Of a DNA stretch of 64,000 nt, positions 1 to 11,400 are shown piece after piece. The stretch is from assembly GCA_946902875.1 (NCBI GenBank), contig OX336343.1, forward strand, positions 2,952,754-3,016,753, given 5' to 3'. A model generated the notes under the pieces. The model made no database searches. It saw only the letters and a program-made list of their open reading frames with translations, and was not told the origin of the DNA. The position numbers were made by a program, and so were the translations under genes. Each line of letters opens with the position of its first letter. Within the stretch, counting starts at the first letter, position 1. The DNA comes from Nematopogon swammerdamellus. Lineage: Eukaryota; Arthropoda; Insecta; Lepidoptera; Adelidae.

Positions 1-1
1 G

Positions 2-1708
2 AAAACAGTTCTCAGCCTTCCAGGTGAAAGACAGCTTTCTGATGTGGACGACTGCATTCATATACGGCGGGGCATCTTCCAGGGTGACAGCCTGAGCCCA
101 CTTTGGTTCTGCTTAGCTCTGAACCCTCTCAGTTCGCTTCTGGAGGATTCGGGACTGGGCTACTTTCTGCGGAGAGGGAGCCACTCGATTTCTCACTTGT
201 TCTATATGGATGACCTAAAAATACTGGCTAGTTCGGACTCTGAGCTGATGTCGATGCTGAAGACAACTGAAAATTTCAGCACGGACATTGGAATGGAGTT
301 CGGAATAGACAAGTGTGCGAGCATACATATAAAACGAGGGAGGGTCATGGCCTCCGACGGGATTCAACTCTCGGAGTCGGTGAACATTCGAGCCCTCTCT
401 GACGAAGAAACCTACAAATATCTGGGTATGCAGGAGTGCCTTGGTATCAAGGATACGGTCATGAAGCAACATGCAAAGGCTAAATTCTATCACCGTCTCA
501 CAATAGTACTGAAAAGTCTATTGTCGGGCGGTAATAAAATCAGAGCCTACAACGGTTGGGTCATGCCCGTTCTTATATACACCTTTGGCATACTCAAATG
601 GTCTCAGACTGAGCTGGACGCCCTGGACAGAAAGGTCAGAACGCTGATGACGACGTCCCGGATGCATCACCCACGATCATCGGTCATGAGATTGTATATC
701 CCGCGGAAGTGTGGGGGTAGAGGTATGCTAAATGCCAAAAACCTACACAACCGCGAGGTATGCAATCTCCGTCAGTATTTTATGGAAAAGACTGATGTTT
801 GTGAGATGCACCGCGATGTCGTCGTCAGTGATAAAGGCCTTACCCCGTTGGACATGGGAAAAGAGGACTGGCGGAAGCCAGTTGTACTGAGCACCGAGGA
901 CCGCCTGGAAGTATGGAAAGGCAAGGCGCTGCACGGTAGGTACTTCCGGTCTCTCACGGGGCCGGATGTAGATCAACTCGCCTCCGTGCACTGGCTACGC
1001 TTCGGGGACCTCTTTGGGGAAACCGAGGGTTTTGTCTGTGCAATACAAGACGAAGTTGTCAAGACCAACAATTACAGGAGATTCATTATGAAGGATGGCA
1101 CCATTGACATCTGCCGCGCCTGCCACAAACCTGGCGAATCCCTCAGACATGTAATCTCCGGTTGTTCGCAACTTGCCAACTCCGAGTATTTGCACAGGCA
1201 CAACCTAGTAGCCAGGATCATCCATCAGCAACTTGCTTTGAAGTTCAACCTTGTCGGCTCGGAGGTGCCTTACTACAAGTATAACCCACAGCCAGTTCTC
1301 GAAAATGCTCACATCACGCTCTACTGGGACCGGTCGATTATCACTGATAGGACTATTATGGCTAATAGACCTGACATAGTGATAATCGACCGGGAGGCGC
1401 GGCGCGCAGCGCTCGTCGACATCACGGTGCCGCATGACGAGAACCTTGTGAAGGCAGAAAAAGACAAGATGTTAAAAAACATCGATCTGTCTCATGAGGT
1501 TACCGACATGTGGCCCGTGGACTCGACGATCGTTGTGCCCATAGTCGTGTCTGCGCATGGGCTGATAGCGAAGAGCCTCGACCATCATCTCAAGAGGCTC
1601 TCACTAGAGCCACTTGCTTGGATCAAGGGTCAGATGCAGAAGGCGGTCTTGCTCGACACCGCTCGAATTGTCCGAAGGTTTCTCTCTTTCGGGTCCGACC
1701 ATCGGTAG
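2..1708 (+). CDS. R4/Dong-like LINE, C-terminal part of the reverse transcriptase and endonuclease ORF
   Basis: The frame is open from the window edge, so the N-terminus lies outside and the GTG at 44 is not a start. Visible parts in order: an RT block GIFQGDSLSPLWF, the catalytic FYMDD box about 65 codons in, a thumb region, a Cys-His knuckle (CRACHKPGESLRHVISGC, near codon 375), and a restriction-like endonuclease signature RPDIVII..ALVDIT. A C-terminal knuckle followed by this endonuclease type is typical of the R2/R4/Dong group, not of jockey elements, which carry an N-terminal AP endonuclease. There is no internal stop over 569 codons, so this copy may be fairly young. A shorter 3' piece of a related element lies at 4740-4993 on the minus strand. 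Confidence 0.85.
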   Translation, partial: KTVLSLPGERQLSDVDDCIHIRRGIFQGDSLSPLWFCLALNPLSSLLEDSGLGYFLRRGSHSISHLFYMDDLKILASSDSELMSMLKTTENFSTDIGMEFGIDKCASIHIKRGRVMASDGIQLSESVNIRALSDEETYKYLGMQECLGIKDTVMKQHAKAKFYHRLTIVLKSLLSGGNKIRAYNGWVMPVLIYTFGILKWSQTELDALDRKVRTLMTTSRMHHPRSSVMRLYIPRKCGGRGMLNAKNLHNREVCNLRQYFMEKTDVCEMHRDVVVSDKGLTPLDMGKEDWRKPVVLSTEDRLEVWKGKALHGRYFRSLTGPDVDQLASVHWLRFGDLFGETEGFVCAIQDEVVKTNNYRRFIMKDGTIDICRACHKPGESLRHVISGCSQLANSEYLHRHNLVARIIHQQLALKFNLVGSEVPYYKYNPQPVLENAHITLYWDRSIITDRTIMANRPDIVIIDREARRAALVDITVPHDENLVKAEKDKMLKNIDLSHEVTDMWPVDSTIVVPIVVSAHGLIAKSLDHHLKRLSLEPLAWIKGQMQKAVLLDTARIVRRFLSFGSDHR

Positions 1709-1935
1709 CCTGGGTTCGCCCCGCCGCCGGTGGTGGAAATTCCATTTTGTTATTTTATATTAATTTTAGATTTAAGTTTTTTATGTAAAATTAATATAAA
1801 AAAGAAATGTGTCAATAAACGAATAACAATAAAAATATATTATAAATATTATAAAACAATATATGTGTTTAATTTATAATCAAGGATTATGATTGAGTTG
1901 ATATAAGTTTATTGAGTTAGTGTAAGTACTGTGTG
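1709..1935 (+). mobile_element. 3' UTR of the R4-like LINE and AT-rich flank
   Basis: After the stop, a short GC-rich stretch (CGCCCCGCCGCCGGTGGTGG) is followed by AT-rich DNA. The same GC-rich stretch with an expanded GGC run closes the minus-strand copy near 4800, so it belongs to the element's 3' UTR. The exact end is unclear. Confidence 0.5.
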
Positions 1936-2209
1936 TGTGGCTCTCCCCGTGCATGTCGTAAAAGGCGGCTAAGGGATAAGGACGAGATGCCTTGCTAAAG
2001 GGCGACAGGCTAGCCACCTCTCACCTTGGCGCGGTCCATCCACCGAGTCATGCAGCAGGTGTGCCTTCGTGCCTTACTTGCTGCTTGATAGTTATCTTGC
2101 CGGAATACTTTGCTAAACGTGGTGGTCGATGTTGTGTTGCAATTTTCCAGAGTTCTTGCAGCACAAAACGGATTACTCTGCTTACCCTGATACAGCGTGT
2201 GTGGTATGA
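1936..2209 (+). repeat. SINE-like repeat, family C
   Basis: Matches the complete family C copy at 26400-26746: CTCTCCCCGTGCATGTCG near the start and CTCTGCTTACCC near the end. It stops about 21 nt before the acceptor of gene A exon 3. Confidence 0.7.
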
Positions 2210-2230
2210 TCAAATTCTCGCACGTTGCAG

Positions 2231-2425
2231 AAAAGTATTCGCTCAACGGCGAGGACATAGTGATGTCCGTGCTACTCGTGGTGTGCTGCCAGCCCAGGCC
2301 GATAGGTCTCCTCAAGAGGGAGCCGCCGAACCACTGGGTCGGCCTCCACGAGAGGAGCACCTCCAGCATCGTCACTTGGTGTACGCCCGTCTTTCGCGTT
2401 CGCAAGTGCTTGCCCATTCATGGAG
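2231..2425 (+). CDS. Gene A exon 3 (numbered by gene B)
   Basis: Acceptor CGTTGCAG and donor GAG|GTGAGG. It begins with two bases of a split codon and ends with one. It encodes KYSLNGEDIVMSVLLVVCC at its start and FRVRKCLPIHG at its end, and is 195 nt like gene B exon 3. Confidence 0.9.
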
Positions 2426-5400
2426 GTGAGGATTGGTACCACCGCACTGAATGAAACGTCGGCCTAAACGGCTATGTAAATAGTTTGTGTTTTCCGACCA
2501 GTTCAGTGTAGCCGGCACGATCAAAGGGGGAAGCACTGACATGGCACCTAGTTCACCCGGTGTTATGGGCTGACATCACGGACGTTGTAGTTGATGTAGA
2601 CAACCGTGTCGGTTTCCACAAAAAAATAAAAATAAAAAAAAAAGGATTGCTTTTTAACCCCCGACGCAAAAAGAGAGGTGTTATAAGTTTAACGTGTGTG
2701 TGTATGGGTGTGCCTGTCTGTGGCATCGTAGCTCCCAAACGCATGGACCGATTTGGATGCGGTTTTTTTTATTAGAAAGCTGGTTTAATCAGGATGGTTC
2801 TTGTTTGTAATCAAGTAATTAAGTAGTAAAAAAAATATTATCTTGAAATGTTGACCGATTTGCATGCGTTTTTTTTAAATCTTTAAATAAAAGTTAAATT
2901 GGTACTCGAATAATAGTTATATTTGACACAGGTGATGAATTAGTACTCGACTAATAGTTTTATTTGAGTCTGGTGGTAAATTGGTACTCGAATAATAGTT
3001 ATATTTGACTCTGGTGGTGAATTAATACTCGAATAATAGTTTTATTTGACTCTGGTGGTGAATTGGTACTCGAATAATAGTTTTATTTGACTCAGGTAGC
3101 GGTTGCCGCGTGTACGTGGATGAAAATGCAAGGGTGTATCAGAGCTGGAGGAAGTACCTCAAAAACAACACTCTGCCGAAATGTGTCCTCGTCGTTCCAG
3201 AGAACGGGGAGTACCGGGCAACCTTCGCCGAGGTGAGAATTCTCTCTGTATTGTCTGCATCTGAGAAAATTTTCTCCAAAGTTTAGAAACAAACAAGGTA
3301 AGTTATAAAGATACATATACACGGTGTTGCAATGCAACCCCAACCGTAAAACCCGAAAAGGGGTGATTCTGTACGTGAAATAGAACTTGTTCTACGCCTT
3401 TTTTATTTGAAGAAAAACATTTTTTTTCTCCATACATTTTGAGAATAGGCATTTACAATTTGTATGGAAATAAATAAAACCGTTTACAAATAATTTTTGT
3501 TTTGTTTCAAAAATTTACACGTTTATGTCTGTCCATTCTACTAAGTTCTGCAACATCACCTACAACGTCCGTGATGTCAGCCCATAACACCGGGTGAACT
3601 AAGTGCCATGTCAGTGCTTCCCCCTTTGATCGTGCTGACTACACTGAACTGGTCGGAAAACACAAACTATTTACATAGCCGTTTCGACCGACGTTTAATT
3701 CAGTGCGGTGGTACCAACCCGGGCAGGTTAAACCCTACCACAAAGTAAGATTAGGAGGGAAGGGACCTACAGTTTTACGAGGAATCCGAACCTCGGTCAG
3801 CCTCCAACGGTCAGCGGTCACCCATCCAAGTACTGACCGCACCCAGCGTTGCTTAGCATTCAATAGCGACAGTTGACTGTCTGCACCACTGAGCTATCGA
3901 AGCTGACGTGGTCCTATTTTAATTGGGTCAAGATCGGATTGGAAAGCGAGGCGGAATCGCGAGGCCAAAGGCCGAGCGATTCCGCCGAGTACATTAATAG
4001 CAAAAAATTACTAAAAAAACTGTGAAATAAAAAAAAAGTTTTAAAAAACATATAAAACTACATAAGGCTACACAAATCACAAAGGATATTATCATCCACT
4101 CATGTTTTCTTTCATGCATCATTTTTGCTTGCTTTAGCACCGCCTTCAACTCTAGGGTTCGTTTTTTTTAGGTTTTTATTTCATATATTTTTGAAGGCGG
4201 ATTTTATATTTTTATTTTAAATAGTTTTTTGGTTTTACTTTTTTTAGGAAGTCGGTTTTATGTTTTTTTGTTAGAAGCAAAATGTAACAAACGTTTTTGA
4301 TTTTGGTAATAATAATGTTAATTAACTTTGCCACTAACATTGTGGATTAAATTTGTCGGCGAACCATGACGATGTTTTTATCTGTGTAATTGTTATCTGT
4401 AGAAATTGGAATATTTTAAATTTGTTATCAACAAGTGTTGGTTTTGATGACTTTAAAAAAGTTATCAACATTTGGTAATTTTTAAAATGTTTACGTAGGT
4501 ACTTTTTTTTAATAGAAAACGCGAGATGTGGCGCCGAGCCACCCATAAGGTGTCTAACGACGCTCACTGACATTCGGTCGTACGCGCTACAGAAGCGAGG
4601 CAGCCCTTTTGCTGTAGCGAAACATCTAATGACAGTGCTAATAACAATGGTTAAAAAAAAAAGTTTTGTCTATAACTTTTTTTGTTATTATTTCTTCATT
4701 TATTTGCTTAAAACTAATTTTGTACACATTAAAAACCTAACTACATATTAAAAACCTAACATTACAAACATATACAAAATTAATCTTAAGAAAATTGAGT
4801 TTCCACCACCGGCGGCGGCGGCGGCGGCGCGGGGCGAAAACAAGCTACCGATGATGGTCGGGCCCTAGGGAGAGAAACCTCCGAACGATGCGTGCAGTGT
4901 CGAGCAGGACTGCCTTCTGGATCTGGCCCTTGACCCAACCACTCAGCGAGAGCCTCTCAAGGTGGTCATCGAGGCTCTTCGCTATCAGCCCATCAATATT
5001 TATAATATTGTATTTTTGCAGGAGAGGTTGACGGCGAAGTTATCACTTGTGCCTTCGCCGGCGCTAGGCTCGAAGGCGCGTATCCTCAAGGCGGTCGACA
5101 CCACCAGCACGGTGACGTCGCTCGGCGCCTGCGGTGTCCTAGTGACGGCCATGTTTACACCTGTTGCGCCGGCGGCTCTGACCGGCGCAATGATCGCAAC
5201 ACTCGGCACCGGCGTGTATAGTCTGTTCCGCTCCAGCCTTCACTTGCGTAACAGGAAAATACACGAACAGGTGGGCGTTGGTTCCGATGATAATTCCCCA
5301 CGATGTCAGCTAATCAAACCGGATGATATGATAATTCCCCATGATGTCAGCAAATCAAACCGGATGATATGATAATTCCTCATGATGTCAGCTAATCAAA

Positions 5401-8400
5401 CCGGATGATATGATAATTCCCCACGATGCCAGCTAATCAAACCGGATGATATGATAATTCCCCATAATGTCAGCTAATCAAACCGGATGATATGATAATT
5501 TCCCACGATGTCAGCTAATCAAACCGGATGATATGATAATTCACCATGCTGTCATCTAATCAAACCGGAAGATATGATAATTCCCCACGATATCAGCTAA
5601 TCAAACCGGATAATATTATAAGTCCCCATGATGTCAGCTAATCAAACCGGTTGATATGATAATTTACCATGCTGTCAGCTAATCAAACCGGATGATGTGA
5701 TAATTCCCCACGATATCGGCTAATCAAACCGGATGATATAATAAGTCCCCATGATGTCAGCTAATCAAACCGGATGATATGATAATTCACCATGCTGTCA
5801 GCTATACAAACCGGATGATATGATAATTCCCCACTATTTATGCTAATCAAACCGGATGATATAGAATAGAATAGAATAGAATATGCTTTATTGCTTTCCA
5901 ATACAACGATTTTACAAAAGGCGGACTTATTACCTAAGGCAATCTCTCCCAGTCAACATGACTTTTATGAAAACTTATTATAAGGGTAGCAAAACAAAAG
6001 AAGAATGACACAAACTTAGTACTAACAAAACAATAAAATTAAGTGAACAAGACGCCGGGCATATAATACCTATACATATGTAGGTAAAATACTAGAATAT
6101 ATTACTTAAACATAGGATATATTTTTTATACTAAATAAGAATACATAGAAGGATACTTATATATGTACTATATACTAATAATAGATACTTGATACACACA
6201 TTACATAAACTACTTCATATCTGTAAATAATAAAGTAAACCACCTCTATTCTTTGGAGAGATACATTTCTTTCAGACGCTTTTTGAAAGTGGCAAGAGTT
6301 GGAGATGTTCTGATGGCTGGTGGGAGATTATTCCACAGGCGCGCTGACATTACAGAGAACGATTCGGAATAGCTAGAGGAGCTGTGAGAGGGGATGAGAA
6401 GAAGGAGGCTGTCAGCTGACCTTAACGGTACGCCATGCGAGGAGAGATAGGCAAACCTCTCTCTGAGGTAGATGGGGGAATTGGGGTCGTTAAGAATTGT
6501 AAAGAGAAGGGAAAGAACATGCATGTTCCGACGTTGACGAATAGTGAGCCACTCAAGTTGATCACGGTAAGCAGAAACATGATCATATTTACGCAATCCG
6601 AAAATAAATCGGATGCCGAAATTGAGTAAACGATCTAACTTATTGAGTAGCTCTTCGTTTAAATCGAGATTGCAGATATCGCCATAATCCAGAATTGGGT
6701 GAATAAGGGATTGTACTAGCATAGTCTTGGTTTCGACCGGAAGGAATCGATTGAGTCGCTTTAGAGAATGCATAGCACCGTAAACCTTCTTGCATACCCC
6801 ACTGACATGCTGGACCCAAGTATAAGATATAATAAGTCCCCATGATGTCAGCTAATCAAACCGGACATATGATAATTCATCATGCTGTCAGCTAATCAAA
6901 CCGGATGATATGATAAATCCCCACTATTTATGCTAATCAAACCGGATGATATAATAAGTCCCCATGATGTCAGCTAATCAAACCGGATCATATGATAATT
7001 CATCATGCTGTCAGCTAATCAAACCGGATGATATGATAATTCCCCACGATATCGGCATTTCAAACCGGATGATATAATAAGTCCCCATGATGTCAGCTAA
7101 TCAAACCGGATGATATGATAATTCACCATGCTGTCAGCTATACAAACCGGATGATATGATAATTCCCCACTATTTATGCTAATCAAACCGGATGATATAA
7201 TAAGTCCCCATGATGTCAGCTAATCAAACCGGATCATATGATAATTCATCATGCTGTCAGCTAATCAAACCGGATGATATGATAAATCCCCACTATTTAT
7301 GCTAATCAAACCGGATGATATAATAAGTCCCCATGATGTCAGCTAATCAAACCGGATCATATGATAATTCATCATGCTGTCAGCTAATCAAACCGGATGA
7401 TATGATAATTCCCCACGATATCGGCATTTCAAACCGGATGATATAATAAGTCCCCATGATGTCAGCTAATCAAACCGGATGATATGATAATTCACCATGC
7501 TGTCAGCTATACAAACCGGATGATATGATAATTCCCCACTATTTATGCTAACCAAACCGGATGATATAATAAGTCCCCATGATGTCAGCTAATCAAACCG
7601 GATCATATGATAATTCATCATGCTGTCAGCTAATCAAACCGGATGATATGATAATTCCCCACGATATCAGATAATCAAACCGGATGATATAATAAGTCCC
7701 CATGATGTTAGCTAATCAAACCAGATGATATGATAATTCACTATGCTTTCAGCTAATCAAACCGGATGATGTGATAATACCTCATAAGTAGTTAGTTATG
7801 TATGGGTGACTGAGTCAGAGGAGCCAGAACACATGCTGCGACCATCCAAAATTACCTCGGAGAAGGAAGGTGCCATACCGGAGACTTCCCTTTGGATTAC
7901 TGGCTATACTGGACTGCCCTAGTCCAGTGCAGCCCGAGCAACAGTCAGCTATCCAAAGGGAAATCTCTGGTATGGCACCTACTTTCTCAGTGGTGATATT
8001 GGCTGGTCGGAGCCGAGTACAGTGAAGCCCGAGGTAGGTACAGCCAGCAATCCAAAGGGATGTCTCCGGTATGGCACCTGGGTACCTTCTTGGTGGTGAT
8101 TTTTACTGGTCATTGCCTAGCACAGTACAGCCCGAGGTCCAGTCAACAATCCAAAGGGAATTCTCCGGTATGGCACCTACCATCTTGGTTGTGATTTTGG
8201 CCAGCAGGCCGGATCAAATAAAAAAAAAATGTAAGTTTTGTGAAAGGCCGCTGCACGTTACGCCAAAATGTTTTCGTGCAGACGATCGGCGTGAAGAACG
8301 CCGAGGCTCGAGCGTGCTACTTCAACATGGCGGCCTCGACTGTCGGCATAGCTTCGGCCGGCGCCTCCAAGCTTCTGGCGAGATCCGTCGCCGCGGGCGC

Positions 8401-11400
8401 CCACACCACCACCGCTGCCGTTAGTAGTTGTGCGAGATTTCTGTTAGAAGATTCTGTTAGATAAAGCATTTTGTAATGTACCCTGAGCGCGGCCAGTACT
8501 TGGATGGGTGACCGCTCGACCGTTGGAGGCTGACCGTGGTTCGGATTCCACGTAAACCTCTAGCTCCCTTCCCTTCTTACCTTACTAGGTGGTAGGGTTT
8601 ATCCCGCCCGTGTTGGTACCACCGCACTGAATGAAAGGTCGTGGATATTCTGTGATGCACGGGGATTGCGAATGTCATGCCGGCCTGACAGGAGCCTTTT
8701 CACACCCCTTTTGAAAAACCCCAGGCTGTACTTGGGAGGGAATAGATGGACAGGGAGTGCGTTCCACATTTTCCCGGTTCTGTGAATAAAAGTTAACAAT
8801 AAAAATAAAAAAAATGGTTTTTCTTTGTTTATTGTTTACTAGCTTTTGTCCGCGGCTTCACTCGCGTGAAACTCGTATTTAAAAAGAAGAAAGTAAGTAA
8901 GCCCGCTACCGTACCTTTATTTCTGCGCGCAGAACAATTCGGATTGTACGAGAACCACATTATAGTATAGCCGAAACTGAATTTTATTTGCCTATCCTGT
9001 GTCCCGTATAGTTGAATGAGCTTGTACTAAGTTTCATCAAATTCGAATGATCGGTTTAAGAGTTATGGAGGAACATAAATACATACATACATACAGAAAA
9101 GATTTCTAATAGAAATCGTCAATTTATTTTTAGTATCATACATATAGTCTACAAACGCAGTATCTCATGAAACAAAGTAACTTACTCCATGACCATACCT
9201 TACAGATTTATTATTTAGTATTGATATTGATTAGATAATGTACTTAATAGATTTTTTTATTTATTTATTTATTTTTTCATTCTGTCTCTACCTAATAAAA
9301 TTGTAGCATTTATTTACATGTTCGTACTAACAAGATAACGTAATAACTTATCGTTTAATTCATAATCTGCTCAAATAAGGCTGGTTTGTGATGTTGATAT
9401 TGATTGATTGAGCATCATACGGCAGTAAAACTGCACTCGAACTTGACACAATAATTTGTTCTATCCGGTTCGATTACACCAACGAAGAAGAACCGGTTCT
9501 GTTTCGGTAATTTTAAAATCTTGGTTCATTTTGCAGACGGACAAACTTCTAAAGACGTCAGTGGATGTATTGCGGTATTCCAATCTCGTGGCTAGCGGCG
9601 GAGGAATGCTCAACAGCTGTGCCCATTTGATCATCAAGGTGAGAGTGATGTTTACCATATCGCCTCATCTGTAACAGGAGCAGGGTTGCCAGAAAAAAAC
9701 CGGAAATTTTTCATCAAAGGGCCTGTGATTTTTCAGGTACAAAATTAAAGTTGATTTTATGCACCAAATATTTCATGACCTTTTACTTTCAAAAATACAC
9801 GGGAGAATGAGTAATAAATAAAAGGGTTGAATTGATCGAACTTACTGAAAAATCGAAGAACACAGTAATATTAGTATTAAAATTTCTGGAAAAGTAAATA
9901 TTTGAGTTAACTATATTATGAAGAAAAAATCGGACGTTTTGGTGTCCGGGTTTTCATTATTTTGGAGACCGGACACAAGCCTCAAAAACCGGACTGTCCG
10001 GTCCAAAACCGGACATCTGGCAACCCTGTCATTAGTATACATAGGAAATAATACGTCTATGTTAGTATATCAGCGGTTCCCAAATGTTTTTCTTCGCGAA
10101 TTTTCTGAAACCAAGTACCTACTCATGATGAGTAAAATCAATACGCTTATAGAAAAAATGTTGTATTTGTTATACATTTTTAGAAATAGCGATGACTCGT
10201 ACTTTGTAGGTAGTGGCAAACATTTTTGTACTAATTGGACGTAAAAAAAAATATCCTGGTAGTGGTGGGACTACCGGTAGACATAGACATGGAATCATGG
10301 GCAGCATTAGGTGGAAGGGGGCAGAGTGACACTATAAAAAACTACAAAAAAATCTAAAAAAAAAATACAAATAAAAATACAAAAAAAAACAAAAAACTAA
10401 AACTCTCGTCGAGACCTATCTTTTCCTCCAGCGTATGAGTAGTTTGGGATTAGAAGTTTCAGAGATATGCCCTATAATAGGTACCTACTTTGCTAAACGT
10501 GGTGGTGTTGTGTGTGCTGTAATAATTTAACAGAGTTGTTGCAGCATAACACGCGATTACTCTGCTTACCCCGATTATCGGGATACAGCGTGTGGTATGT
10601 ATGTATGTATAAATAAATCATGGGGTGATGAAGGTGAATAATATATACTAGCTGTGCCCGCGGCTCCGCCCGCTCTCATATTTGACTTCTCTGTTACCTC
10701 ATAAGCCATTTAGCGTGATAGTAAGTAGCCCATAGTTGATGGGAAGAATCAAGCTATCCGTAGATTTTTTTCGTTCAGTGGTTCTCGAGTTATAAGCGCA
10801 CAGACAGACAGACAGACAGACAGACAGAAAGCAGACGTTGGATTTTATTAAAGTTAAGGATAAGGAAGGATAAGGATGAGTAAAGTAAATTGTTCTTACA
10901 GTGCAAACGCGGCGAGACTCCGTCGAGCCTGGAGCTGTTCCAGTTCGCGGCGTCCACTCTGTTCTTCGCGAACGCCGTCATGTCCAACAGAACTGCCAAG
11001 AGCATCATCGAGGAGACGCAGACCAAGACCATCAGCAATTATCGGGACACTCTAAGAGACGAAAAACGGTATACCTACACTTTTTAGGGTTCCGTATCCG
11101 TCGTACGGGACCCTATTACTAAGCCTACGCCGTCTGTTTGTCTGTCCGTCTGTTCAAGAGCTGTATCTCTTGAACCGTAATAGGTAGCCCGTTGAAATTT
11201 TCCCAGAATATGTGTAAGTATGGCCGATATAACAAATAATAAAAATAAGAAAAAGAAAAAATTCACGGGGCCCCCATACAAGAAACTAAAAAGTGTATGC
11301 GCGCCATCTACCGAAAAGAGTATGAAGCATTTTCACTGATACATTGATGGCGTGAGTGGCGCTGGCCATGACATGGCGATACGGAACCCTCGGTGCGCGA

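Noticed and set aside
1..1745. R4-like ORF as a host gene exon
   Set aside because: Motifs and the second 3' copy at 4740-4993 show it is a LINE; it does not splice in phase to gene A exon 3.
5281..7785. CRISPR-like array of spaced direct repeats
   Set aside because: The units are contiguous with no unique spacers, the setting is a eukaryotic intron, and no cas genes exist.
9681..10029. hAT assignment of the CAGGGTTGCCAG MITE by target duplication
   Set aside because: The 8 bp on the two sides do not match, so only the termini support it and the superfamily is left open.
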